64,000 nt of DNA from Falciphora oryzae (taxonomy: Eukaryota > Ascomycota > Sordariomycetes > Magnaporthales > Magnaporthaceae), in the NCBI GenBank assembly GCA_000733355.1, contig JNVV01000078.1, positions 59,146 through 123,145 on the forward strand, in the 5' to 3' direction. A program made the translations under genes and the position numbers. The notes below the pieces were generated by a model. The model worked only from the letters and a program-made list of their open reading frames with translations. It made no database searches and was not told the DNA's origin. Below are positions 42,975-55,900 of the stretch, one piece after another (the first letter of the stretch is position 1; the number at the start of each line of letters is the position of its first letter).

Positions 42975-45900
42975 ATGACGATTGACACAGAAAGCAACGC
43001 CACACGGCGCCAGGGCAGTGAGCCCGCCCAGGCGGCCGCCAATGAGCGGCAGCTGGAGTACTGGAAGACACAGCTCGCAGACGGCACCCCGGCCGAGTTC
43101 CTTACGGATCGGCCGCGCCAGACGGGTGCCCTCTCGGGCGAGACTGCGGTCGCCACCTTCACCATCGAGGACTCCCTGCATGAGGCAGTGCGGGGGTTCA
43201 GCCAAGCGCGCAAGGCCACCGCCTTTGCCGTGCTCCTCGCCGCCTTCCGCGCGGCACACTACCGCTTCACCGGGGCCGAGGACGCCATCGTCGGGACCCC
43301 CAAGGCCGGGCCTGCTGGGGCTGCGCGCTCCCTGCTGACCGACACGCTGTGTTTGAGAATCGCCGTGGGAGGGGGCGACACGCTGGCCGGGCTGACCGCG
43401 AGGGCCGAGTCGACAGCTGCCGACGCCCTGGCCAACAGCGACGTCCCGCTGGACCGCATCGTGTCCGCACTGCAGCAGGCAGGCCAGAAGGAGAAGAGCC
43501 GCGCCTATCCGGTGCGCATCCTATTTGGCCTGCATTCGCAGGAGGAGGGCCTGCCGGCGGAGCCCACGACGACGGCGGGGGAGGCCGCGCTCGACCTCGA
43601 GCTTCACCTGGCCCAGACGACACACGGCCGCCTCGACGGCAAGATAGCCTACTCGACGGACCTGTTCCAAGTAAGGACCATCGACGGCATAATCGCCGCC
43701 TTCCGGGAGATCCTGCGCGGGGGCATCGAGCAGCCCCTGTCCCCCGTATCGGCGCTCCCGCTGGGCGGGCTCGGCGAGCTGCGGGCCATGGGCCTGCTGG
43801 CCGTCGAGCGGACAGACTACGCGCGCGAGTCGAGCGTGGTCGACGTGTTCCGCTCCCGCGTGGCAGCGACGCCCGACGCGCCCGCGGCCGTCGACGCCAC
43901 GGAGCGCCTGACGTACGCGCAGCTCGACGCGCGCTCCGACGCCATCACGGCCTGGCTCCGGCGCCGCGCCATGCCGGCCGAAGCCCTGGTCGCCGTCCTC
44001 GCGCCCCGGTCGTGCGAGGCCGTGGCCGCGTTCCTCGCCGTGCTCAAGGCCAACCTCGCCTACGTGCCGCTCGACCCCAACGTGCCCGCGGCGCGCGTCG
44101 CCGAGATCCTCTCAGCCATGCCCGCCAGCGGCGGCAGGAGGCTGGTACTGGTCGGCCGCGGCGTGTGCGAGGCCAAGATCACGGGGGTCGACGTGGAGCT
44201 GTGCAGGATCGAGGAGGCGGTGGACCCCGCGGGCGTGGCGTCGGCGGCGGCCAGCACCGAGAGGCCGCTGGCTACGAGCCTCGCGTACGTAATGTTCACC
44301 TCGGGGTCGACGGGTCGCCCTAAAGGCGTTATGATCGAGCACCGCGGTATCGTCCGTCTCGTCACGGACAGGAGCGTTCTATCTGCCGATAAAGCAGCCG
44401 TCCCAGTCGCCCATATAGCGAATCCCGCGTTTGATATGGCGACGTGGGAGATATATACCGCATTGTTAAACGGCGGCACCGTTGTATGCATCGACCATAT
44501 GACCGTGCTGGACCCCAAGGCGCTGGCGGCGGTGTTCGAAAGGGAAATGGTGCGAGCCGCTGTGTTTACGCCAGCGTTCCTTAAACAGTACCTGTACGAA
44601 TCACCTTCGACGTTTAGCCAGCTGGATATGCTGCTGTCCGGAGGAGACGCCATCCGCCCCCAGGACGCCCTGAGAGCGACGCAGCTGGTGCGGCACGCAT
44701 TTTGCAACGCATACGGGCCCACAGAAAATACGGGCATTAGTACCATGTACCGCATGAACGCCAACGAGCAGTGCGCCAACGGCGTCGCAATCGGCCGGGC
44801 ATACAGCAATTCGGGCGCGTACGTAATGGACCCCCTCATGCGGCCCGTGCCGCTAGGCGTCCTAGGAGAGCTCGTCGTGACTGGGGATGGCCTTGCGCGG
44901 GGGTATATGGATGCGGCGCTGGACCGCGACAGGTTCATAACCATCCGGGTCGACGGGGGCGAGCCCGTCCGGGCGTACAGGACCGGGGACAGGGTGCGGT
45001 GGCGGCCGACGGACGGGCAGATCGAGTTCTTTGGCCGCATAGACCAGCAGGTCAAGATCCGCGGCCACCGTATCGAGCTGGCCGAGGTCGAGAACGCGCT
45101 GCTCGGCCACGGCGGGCTCCAAGACGCCGCGGTTATTATCCACAAAGACGACAACGGCGAGCCCGAGATGATTGGGTTCGTCGAGCCACGGGCCGAGGAC
45201 ACGTGCGGGGACGAGGAAGACGGCCAGGTCGAAATTTGGGTGAACCACTACGAGCAGCAAAACTACGCCACGCTCGGCGGCGTTGACGGCTCGACCGTGG
45301 GCAATGACTTTGTTGGATGGACGTCCATGTACGACGGGAGTGCCATCGATAGGGTCGAGATGCAGGAGTGGCTCGACGACACCATCCGCACTATCCTCGA
45401 CGGCCGCCCACCAGGCCGCGTCCTCGAGATCGGTACGGGAAGTGGCATGATCCTTTTTAACCTTGGCAAGGCTGGCGGACTCGAGAACTACGTCGGCATC
45501 GAGCCGTCCAAGTCGGCGGCCTCCTTCGTCACAGAGCGCGTGGCGTCGATCCCTGAGCTTGCCGGCCGGGTCCAGATGAATGTCGGCACGGCAGAGGACC
45601 TCGACAAAATCGACGCCCAGCAGCCGGAGCTGGTGGTGATCAACTCGGTAACCCAGCTGTTCCCCTCGCCAGAGTACCTGCTGGATGTGGTCCGAGCCAT
45701 AGCCGCCATCCCGACCGTCAAGCGCGTGTATTTCGGTGACATACGCTCCTACGCCATCGACAGGCAGTTCCTGGCCGGCAGGGCCCTGCACTCGCTGGGC
45801 GACAACCCCAAGATTGCCAAGGCTGAATTCCGGGTCAGGATAGAGGAGATGGAAGACCGCGAAGAGGAGCTGCTGGTCGGCCCGGCCTTCTTCACCGGCC

Positions 45901-46932
45901 TGGCGGGACTGCTGCCCGACCGGGTCAGGCACGTCGAGGTCATCCCGAAGCGCATGGTGGCCACCAACGAGCTCAGCTGCTACAGATACGCGGCTGTTAT
46001 CCACCTGAACGGCTCGCAGGACACCGAGGAACCACCCCGCGCCTTGGACACGTCCGCCTGGGTCGACTTCCAAGAATCCGCCATGGACCGAGCCGGCCTT
46101 GCTGGCCTCCTGAAGGGCGCGTCTGGAAAGTCTGCCACGGTGGCGGTCGCTAACATCCCGTACAGCAAGACCATCGTCGAGCGTCAGGCCCTGGCCTCGC
46201 TCGAGGACGAGGCAGACGACGACGAGGCCTGGGTCGTCGCCGCGCGGCTGGCTGCCCAGCGCCGCCCATCTCTCTCGGCGCTCGACCTTGCAAACATGGC
46301 CGAGGAGGCCGGCTTCCGCGTCGAGATCAGCTGGGCCCGGCAGCGGTCCAGGAGCGCCGCGCTCGACGCCGTCTTCCACCGCTACCCGGCGGCGGCCGAG
46401 GGCGCACGCGTGCTGTTCAAGTTCCCGACCGACGACACGGGCGCGCCATTGGCCACGCTCGCGAACCGGCCGCTGCAGAAGCTCCAGAGCCGGCGGATCG
46501 AGGCCGAGGTGCGCGACAGGGTCCAGGCGCTGCTCCCATCGTACATGGTCCCGGACAGGATCGTCGTCCTGGACCGCATGCCTGTTAACGCAAACGGCAA
46601 GGTCGACCGCAAGGAGCTGGCACGCATGGCAAAAACCACAGCCAAGAAGAGCAAAGCGACTTCATCTTCCACACGGGTGGCGCCGCGTGACGAGGTGGAA
46701 GCCGCTGTGTGCGACGAATTTTTCGCTGTCTTGGGAGTTGAGGTCGGCATTGAGGACAACTTTTTCGACCAGGGCGGGCACTCGCTTATGGCCACGCGCT
46801 TGGCGTCGCGTCTCAGCCGCCGCCTGGACGCTAACGTCACCGTCAAAAACATCTTCGATCAGCCCGTGCTCAAGGATCTCGCGGCCACCGTCCGCCGGAG
46901 CTCGAGCGCCTACAGCCAGATCGCGGGCACGC
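42975..46932 (+). other. NRPS module 1: half-C, A, MT, T
   Basis: The C domain starts in its middle (RQLEYWKTQLADG) and has no HHxxxDG, so it cannot condense. Core A motifs are present: YVMFTSGSTGRPKGVM (A3), NAYGPTENT (A5), GELVVTGDGLARGY (A6), YRTGDRVRWR (A7) and GRIDQQVKIRGHRIEL (A8). The methyltransferase has VLEIGTGSGMILFNLG (SAM-binding) and DFVGWTSMYDGS. NANGKVDRKEL (A10) precedes T with GGHSL. By alignment with GrsA I read the A-pocket residues as D-M-W-F-L-G-A-G-I-K. This is the likely initiation module, giving an N-methylated first residue. Confidence 0.85.
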
Positions 46933-49900
46933 CCTACTCGGGCCCCGTGGAGCAGTCGTTTGCACAGGGTCGGCTCTGGTTCTTGGGCCAGCTCAACATC
47001 TCGACCTCGTCGTACGTCGTGCCGCTCGCTACCCGGCTCCGCGGCCAGCTCCAAGTGGGCGCGCTCGAGGCCGCATTGCACGCGCTGGAGCAGCGGCACG
47101 AAACACTGCGCACTACTTTCCAGGACGGCGACGATGGCGTGGGCATGCAGGTGGTGCGGCCGGCCGGCCTACAGAGGAAGCTGAGAATCATCGACGCTTC
47201 CGGCGACTTTGGCCAGATTCTGCGGGATGAGCAGGCCATATCCTTTGATCTGGGGTCTGAGCCTGGCTGGAAGGTATCGCTGCTGCGAATCGCACCAGAC
47301 GATTATATCCTGTCAATTGTTATGCATCATATCATCTCAGACGGCTGGTCCTTCGATGTTATCCGCAAAGATTTGAGCCGCCTCTATTCGGCTGCAGCCC
47401 ACAGCCGCGACCCCCTCACGGCGCTCGACCCGCTGCCCATACAATACAGGGACTTTTCGGCATGGCAGAAGCTGCCCGAGCAAGCTGCCGAGCACCAACG
47501 GCAGCTGGAATACTGGAAGACGCAATTGGCGGACAGTTCGCCTGCCGAACTGCTGTGCGATCGACAACGGCCTGCCTTTTTATCTGGCGAGGCCGGCATC
47601 GTCCAGTTCACCATTGAGGGCGCCGCATATGAGCGGCTGCAGGCCTTTTGCCGCGCGCACCAGACGACCTCCTTTATCGTCCTTTTGGCTGCGTTTAGGG
47701 CGGCGCACTACCGCCTCACAGGGGCCAACGACGCCACCGTCGGCACGCCCATCGCCAACCGCAATAGGCCCGAGCTGGAAGGTCTAATCGGCTTTTTCGT
47801 CAACACCCAGTGCATGAGGATCACGGTGGACGAGAAGGATACCACGTTTGACACACTGGTCAAGCAGGTCCGCGCCACGGCCACGGCCGCCTTCGCGAAC
47901 CAGGATGTTCCGTTTGAACGGATTGTCTCGGCGCTCCTGCGGGGGTCCCAGGACGCGTCCCGCAACCCCCTGGTGCAGCTCCTTTTCGCGTTGCACTCGC
48001 AGACTGACTTGGATAGGGTTGAGCTCGAAGGCATGTCGGCTGAGCCGGCGCCAGGGCCCATGGCAACGCGCCTGGACCTGGAGTTCCACCTGTTCCAAGT
48101 CCAGCACAGTCTGTCTGGCAAGGTCCTGTACTCGACGGACCTCTTCGAGAAGAAGACCATCGAGGGCGTCGCCGCTGTGTTCCAGGAGGTGCTCCGCCGG
48201 GGCCTGGATCGACCCCAGACGCCCATCTCGGCGCTTCCGCTGACGGACAGGCTGGATGAGCTAAACACGATGGGCTTGATGCACATCGAGCGCACAGCCT
48301 ACCCGCGCGACTCAAGCGTGGTGGACATCTTCCGCCAGCAAGCGGCCGCCCTCCCGGACGCGACAGCCGTCACGGACTTATCGGGACAGCGACTGACTTA
48401 TGCCCAGCTTGATGCCAAATCAGACCAGACAGCAGCCTGGCTTCGCCGCCGGGGCATTGCAGCCGAGACGCTTATCGGTGTCTTGGCCCCGCGCTCGTGC
48501 GAGGCCGTCGTGGCTTTTATGGGTATTCTCAAAGCAAAGCTGGCATACATCCCCCTTGATGTTAATGTGCCCGGGGCCCGTATTGGGGCCATTCTGTCGG
48601 CGGCTGAGTGCAAGCTGGTGCTGCTTGGTCGCGGAGTGCCCCCTCCAGACACCGACCTGACAGGCGTGGACGTAACCCGCATCAACGACACGTTGGGCCA
48701 CGCCGCCGCGGGCAGCGTCTCGAGCCCGCCAGGAATAAAGCTTGCCGGCGGGCCCCTGGCCACGAATCTCGCCTACGTCATGTTTACGTCGGGTTCGACC
48801 GGCAAGCCCAAAGGTGTCATGGTCGAGCACAGGGGCATTGTGCGCCTGGTGAAGGACACCAACATCATGACGTCCGCCGCCTCGGCCGTCCCCGTGGCCC
48901 ACGTGACAACGCTTTCGTTCGATCTCTCAACCTGGGAGCTCTATGCACCGCTCCTCAATGGCGGCTCCGTCGTCTGTATAGACTACATGACCCTCCTCGA
49001 TCCAGCGGCACTGGCCAAGACCTTTGCGAGGGAGCAGGTGCGTGCAGCCCTGCTCACGCCAGCGTTCCTCAAGCAGTGCCTCGCCAGCCCCGAGTCGGCC
49101 ATGGCCATCGCGCAGCTCGACACCCTCTTGGCCTGCGGAGAGCGCCTGGACGTCCAAGATGCCGTCGCGGCTTGCAAGGTCGCCACCAAGTGCGGCATCG
49201 TCAACGCGTACGGGCCGACGGAGAACACTACTTTCAGCACGATATTCAAGATGACCCTGCAGGAAGGTTGCCCCAACGGTGTGCCCATCGGCCGATCCCT
49301 CACCAACTCTGGATCCTACATCATGGATGGGCGCCAGCGACTGGTACCCATTGGCGTCATGGGAGAGTTGGTTGTCACGGGAGACGGGCTGGCACGTGGC
49401 TATACAGATCCGGCACTGGATCGCGACCGGTTCATCGAAGTGGAAATCGCCGGTGAAACAGTCAAGGCCTACAGGACTGGCGACAAGGCACGCTACCGGC
49501 CCACGGACGGCGAGATGGAATTCTTTGGCCGCATAGACCAGCAGGTCAAGATTCGCGGCCACCGTATCGAATTGGCCGAGGTCGAGCATGGACTGCTTCG
49601 ACACGAAGCCGTTACCGATGCTGCCGTCGTCGTGCGCAACACACAAGAAGGCCAGGAGCCCGAGATGATCGCCTTTGTTCGGGCGCCCAGGCTGGCGGAG
49701 CAGCACTCGCAGGCGGCCGCTGAGGCCGAGATCCGGAGCCGACTGCGGGTTTTCCTGCCCAAGTATATGATTCCCGAGGGCATCGTGCTGATGGACCAGA
49801 TGCCGCTTAACGCCAACGGCAAGGTCGACCGCAAGGAGCTCGGCCGGCTCGCGCAGACGGCGGCGAGGAGCGAGGTCCAGGCCGCGGTGGCGGTGGCGGC

Positions 49901-52900
49901 CCGCGACGAGGTCGAGCTCGCCGTCTGCGACGAGTGCGCCGGCGTGCTGGGGGTCGCCGAGGTTGGCGTCAACGACGACTTTTTCGCCCTCGGCGGCCAC
50001 TCACTCATGGCCACCAAGCTTGCCGCACGCCTCAGCCGCCGTCTTAGCACCGCCATATCGGTTAAGGAAATCTTTGATCGGCCTGTGCTGGCTGATCTTG
50101 CCGCTACGATCCGCCGCAGCAGCTCCGCCTCGCACACCCCAATCAAGAGAGTCGGGGAGTATTCTGGCCCCGTCCAGCAATCCTTTGCGCAGGGCCGAGT
50201 GTGGTTTATGGAGCAGCTGGCCGGTGGGACGACGTCATATCTTATGTCGATGGCCACGCGCCTACGCGGAGCTCTGAACATCCAGGCTTTGGAGGCTGCT
50301 TTAGCTGCTTTGGAGCAACGCCACGAGACACTTCGTACGGTTTTTGGTGAAGTGGATGGCGTAGGCGTACAGAAGGTGCTCGATAGCGGTGGAATAAAGC
50401 TCAAAGTCATGAACTTACCCCCAGAAGACGCCGATTTCACCGGGCTGCTGCTTAAACAGCAGACGACCCCCTTCGATCTCACGTCCGAGCCAGCTTGGAG
50501 GGTCTCCCTCATCCAGCTGCCAGGGGGCGATGATAACATCCTCTCGATCGTTATGCATCATATCATAGCTGACGGCTGGTCCATCGACGTCCTGCGCCAA
50601 GAGCTCGGCGAGTTCTACGCAGCAGCCCTGCGCGGCCACGAGCCTCTGCTGGAGCAGATAGCGCCGCTCCCTATCCAGTACCGCGACTTCTCCGCCTGGC
50701 AGAGGGAGCCGGCACAAGCGGCAGACCACGGGCGCCAGCTCGAGTACTGGAAGACGCAGCTCGCGGATAGTACCCCGGCCGAGTTTCTCACCGACCGCTC
50801 ACGTCCCAGCGCCCTGTCAGGGGGTGCAGGTGTGATCGACTTTGTGGTTGATGGGGCTCTTTACGCACGACTCCAGGCCTTCTGCCGGGCGGGACGGACA
50901 ACCTCCTTTATCGCACTGCTGGCAGCCTTCCGCGCTGCCCACTACCGACTAACCGGCGTGGAAAACGCCACTATCGGGAGTCTTATTGCTAACCGTAACC
51001 GTCCAGAAATCGAGAACCTCATCGGCTTTTTCGTCAACACCCAATGCATGCGCATGATCGTCGGTAACAACGATTCCTACGCGGGCTTGGTGGAGCAGAC
51101 TAGGACGACCGCCGCAGCCGCCTTTGCTAACCAGGATGTACCTTTCGAGCGTATTGTGTCGTCGTTGCGTCTCGGCACCAACGATATGTCCCGCAACCCG
51201 CTCGTCCAAACCATGCTGGTGTTGCACTCGCAGGAAGACCTCGACAGGATCCAGCTGGATGGCCTGGCTGCAGATCCCGTCCCTGGCACGGCCACGACCC
51301 GGCTGGATATCGAGTTCCATATGCTCCAAAGGGCAGGCAGTCTAAGCGGAAGGGCCTTGTATTCCACGGATCTATTCGAGCCCAAGACGATACGCTGCCT
51401 TGTGTCCGTCTTCCTCGAGGTCCTCCGCCAGGGACTCGAGCAGCCGCAGGAGCCCATCTCCACGCTCTCTCTCATCAAGGACGGCCTCGACGAGCTCCGG
51501 AGCAGCTCGGGCGCATACGTCATGGACCGCAGGCAGCAGCTCGTGCCGCGAGGAGTCATGGGCGAAGTGTTCGTAACCGAGGACGGCCTCGCACGATACA
51601 AGCACTCTGATCTGGACCGCAACCGGTCTGTGGAGATCGTGGTCAACGGCAATCCCATAAAGGCGTATAAAACAGGAGACCGTGCCCGCTACCGCCCCAG
51701 CGATGGCCAGCTAGAATTTTTCGGCCGAATGGACCAACAGATCAAGATCGGTGGTCACCACATCGAGCCAACCGAAGTGGAAGCTGCAATCCTCAAGCTA
51801 GACACCGTGGCAGACGCCGCCGTCGTGGTGCAGGCCGACAAGATCGTCGCGTTCGTGGCGACCAGGACGACCAAGAACACGGTTCCCGACCATGACGACG
51901 CCAGCGGGCAGGTCGACGGGTGGGTGACACACTTCGACAAGGCCACGTACACCGACATCGACAAGATCGAGGACACGACCCTCGGCAACGACTTCATGGG
52001 CTGGACCTCCATGTACGATGGCAGCCTGATCGACCGCGCCGAAATGCAGGAGTGGCTCGACGAGACGATGCAGGCGATGCTGGAGGGCGCGGCGCCCGGG
52101 CGTGTGCTCGAAATCGGCACCGGAAGTGGCATGATCCTGTTCAACCTTGCCAGGGCGGCGGGCGGCCTCGAGATGTACTGGGGTCTGGAGCCTTCCCGCG
52201 CCGCCACCAGGTTCGTCGAGGACCGGGTCAAAACGGACGCCACGCTGGCTGGCCGCGTCCACATGCACGTCGGCACGGCGGCAGACGTTGGCCGCCTGGA
52301 GCTGCGCCCCGAGCTCGTGGTCATCAACTCGGTCATTCAGTACTTCCCGACCCCGGAATACCTTACAGACATCATCGGCCAGCTCGTCCGGACGCCGGGT
52401 GTCAAACGCATCTTTTTTGGCGACGTCCGGTCCTACGCCATCGATAGGCAGTTCCTTGCATCGAGGGCGCTGCATTCGTTTGGAGGGTCAGCCACGAAGG
52501 CCGGCGTCAAGCAGATCATTGCAGAGCTGACCGAGAGTGAAGAGGAGCTACTTATCGACCCGGCATTCTTTACCGGCCTTAAGAAGCAACTGCCTGGTCT
52601 CATCCACCACGTTGAGATTTTACCCAAGCGCATGGCGGCAACCAACGAGCTCAGCTCATACCGTTACGCGGCTGTGGTTCATGTGTCACAGGAAAATGCA
52701 CGACCTGTGCAAACCATCGACCAGGCCGCCTGGGTGGACTTTGAGGCGTCGGGCATGGGTCGGGAGGGCCTCGCCAGCCTCCTGCGGAGCGCGCCCGCCG
52801 ACGCCACCATTGCGGTCGGGAACATACCCTGGAGCAAGACGATTTTCGAGAGGCTCGTCGTTGAGTCGCTCAACACCGAGGGCGATGCCCAAGACACCGT

Positions 52901-55900
52901 CGACGGGGCAGCTTGGATCACGGCTGTCCGGTCTGCGGCAGAGCGCCGCGAGTCGTTGTCGGCCGCTGACTTAGAGCGCCTGGCCGACGAGGCCGGCTTC
53001 CGGGTCGAGGTCAGCTGGGCGCGGCAGCGGTCCCATGCCGGCGCCATGGATTCCGTGTTCCACAGGGTCCCGGCCGAGGGCGGCGCGCGTGTCCTGTACC
53101 AGTTCCCGACCGACGACGAGGCGGCGGGCTCGCTGGCCACCCCGCTCACGAGCCAGCCGCTGGAGCGCCTGCATCGCCGCCGTGTCGAGGCGCAGATCCG
53201 GGAGGGGCTGCAGAAGATGCTCCCGGCACACATGGTGCCCCAGAAGATTGTCGTGTTCGGTGGTCGGCTCCCTGTCGACGCAAACGGCAAGGTTGACCGC
53301 AAAGAACTGGCTCGCATGGCCCAGGCTGTTCAGAAGCCCGCCGCCGTGTCTTCTATCCGCGCCAGTCCGAAAGACGACATCGAGGCGGTTGTTTGTGAAG
53401 AGTTCGCTTCGGTTCTCGGCGTGGATGTCGGGATAAACGACAACTTCTTCGACCAAGGAGGCCACTCCCTGATGGCTACCAAACTCGCGGCCCGCCTAAG
53501 CCGTCGACTCAATACCGATATATCGGTTAAGAATATCTTTGACCGGCCCGTTTTAAGCGATTTGGCCGACACGATTCGCCGTATTTCGGCTTCGCACAAG
53601 CCCATCCCAATGACCGCCCACGTTGGCCCGGTCAAGCTGTCGTTTGCCCAGGGCCGTCTTTGGTTCCTGGACCAGATCGACCTTGGAAAGACGGCGTATA
53701 TCATCCCCATGGCGACGCGTCTGCGCGGACCACTAAAGGCAGAGGCCCTGGAAGCCGCAATCCGGGCCCTCGAGACGCGCCACGAGACCCTGCGCACGAC
53801 GTTCCACGAGACAGATGGCGTGGGCATGCAGGTTGTAGGACCTGCCGGCACCGTCAAGCTGGACATCGTCGACATGTCGGCCAGACCGCACGAAGAGTAC
53901 ACCCAATTCCTGCGGAAAGAACAGACAACCGCATTCGACCTGGCTGCCCGGCCGGGCTGGCGAGTGGCCCTCATCAAGCTAGGGCAGGACGACCACGTCC
54001 TTTCGGTCGTTATGCATCATATCATTTCCGACGGGTGGTCCATCGACGTAATGCGCCGCGAACTGGGCCAGTTCTACGCCGCAGCGGTACGGGGCAGCGC
54101 CCCCCTATCAGCCGTACCGGCACTCCCGATCCAGTACCGTGACTTTGCGGTGTGGCAAGCACAGCAATCTGCCGAGCATGGGCGTCAATTGCAATACTGG
54201 AAGAAGATGCTGGCAGATAGCTCCCCAGCCGAGCTGTTGACGGATAAGCCCCGGCCAGCCACGCTCTCGGGAGACGCAGGCGTCGTGTCCTTGGCTATCG
54301 ACGGGTCCGTGTACGAGGACCTTCAGGCATTTTGCAGATATCATCAGACCACCTCCTTCACCGTGCTGTTGGCCGCGTTCCGTGCTGCCCATTATCGTCT
54401 TACGACGGGAGCCGAAAATGCCACCATCGGTACCCCGATCGCCAACAGGAACCGGCCCGAGCTCGAAAACATGATTGGGTTCTTCGTCAATACCCAGTGC
54501 ATGAAAATCGCGGTTGGCAAAGACGACACGTTTGAAAGCCTCGTCAGGCAGGTCCGCTCCACTGCGACGGCGGCGTATGCAAACCAAGACGTCCCCTTCG
54601 AGCGCATCGTGTCGGAGCTCCTGCCTGGACTCAGGGACAGCTCGACCTCCAGGAACCCCCTGGTTCAGCTCATGTTTGCGCTGCACTCCCAGCAGGATCT
54701 CGAACGGATACCCCTGGAGGGCCTGGCTGCCGAGGCTGTCCCGGGCAACCCGACGACCCGCATGGATCTCGAATTCCACCTTTTGCAGGGTGAGAAGGGA
54801 CTCGCCGGCAGGGTTCTTTACAGCAAGGATTTGTTCGTGGAGAAAACTGTCAACGGCGTCGTCGCCGTCTTCCTCGAGATCCTCCGCCGCGGCCTCGACC
54901 GTCCACGCACGCCGTTGTCGACGCTCCCGCTCACAGATGGACTCAGCGAGGTGCGGTCCGTGGGCCTCCTGGATGTCCAACAGACACACTACCCGAGAGG
55001 GTCCGTGGTTGAAGCTTTCCGCAAGCAGGCGGCCGCCCATCCGGACGCGACGGCCGTCATCGACTCGTCGGCTGGGATGACATACAGAGAGCTGGACGAA
55101 AAGTCTGACAAGCTGGAGACGTGGCTCCGCCGCCGCAAGGGCATGAGCCCGGAAACCCTCGTCGGCGTGCTCGCGCCGCGGTCGTGCGAGGCAGTCGTGG
55201 CGTTCCTCGGCGTGCTCAAGGCGAACCTCGCGTACACCCCGCTCGACACCAACGCACCAGCAGCGCGAATCGCAATGATCTTGTCGACCGTGGCGGAAAA
55301 GACGCTGGTGCTTCTCGGCCGCGACGTCCCTCTGCCAGACTGCTCGACAGCCGATGTCGAGCTGACCAGGATCGCCGACGCCCTAAAAAGCGCGGGCCCG
55401 GCAGAGATGGCACCTGCGGACCAGCAGCCCTCGGCCGCCAGCATTGCTTATGTCATGTTCACATCTGGCTCAACTGGCCGTCCAAAGGGCGTCATGGTGG
55501 AGCACCGCGGCATTGTGCGGTTGGCAAGCGAGCCGGACGTGACTCTGCGGGGGGCGCCCATCGCCCACATGGCCAACACGGCATTTGACGCCGCCACTTG
55601 GGAGATATACACAGCTATTTTGAACGGTGGCACTGTGGTTTGTATCGACTACATGACCGTGCTGGATCCTGTTGCACTGAGTGGCGTCTTTGCGGACAAG
55701 GGGATCCGCGGGGCCCTGTTCACGCCCGCGCTGCTCAAGCAATGCATGGCCTCGGCACCGGCCGCCCTCGCCGGGCTGGATCTCCTGGTGGTCGGCGCCG
55801 ACAGGTTCCCGCCGCAAAGCGCCATCGAGGCGGCGCGTTTAGTCCGAGGCGCCGTCTTCAACGTGTACGGGCCGACGGAGAACTCGTGCATTAGCACCAA

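Noticed and set aside
43349..44323. 324-codon plus-strand frame rich in Arg
   Set aside because: It is an out-of-frame shadow of the module 1 coding sequence.
44862..46379. 505-codon minus-strand open frame inside the NRPS, with several others of 200-380 codons
   Set aside because: They are antisense shadows of a GC-rich coding frame; they contain no family motifs, while the plus strand has complete A, MT and T domains.
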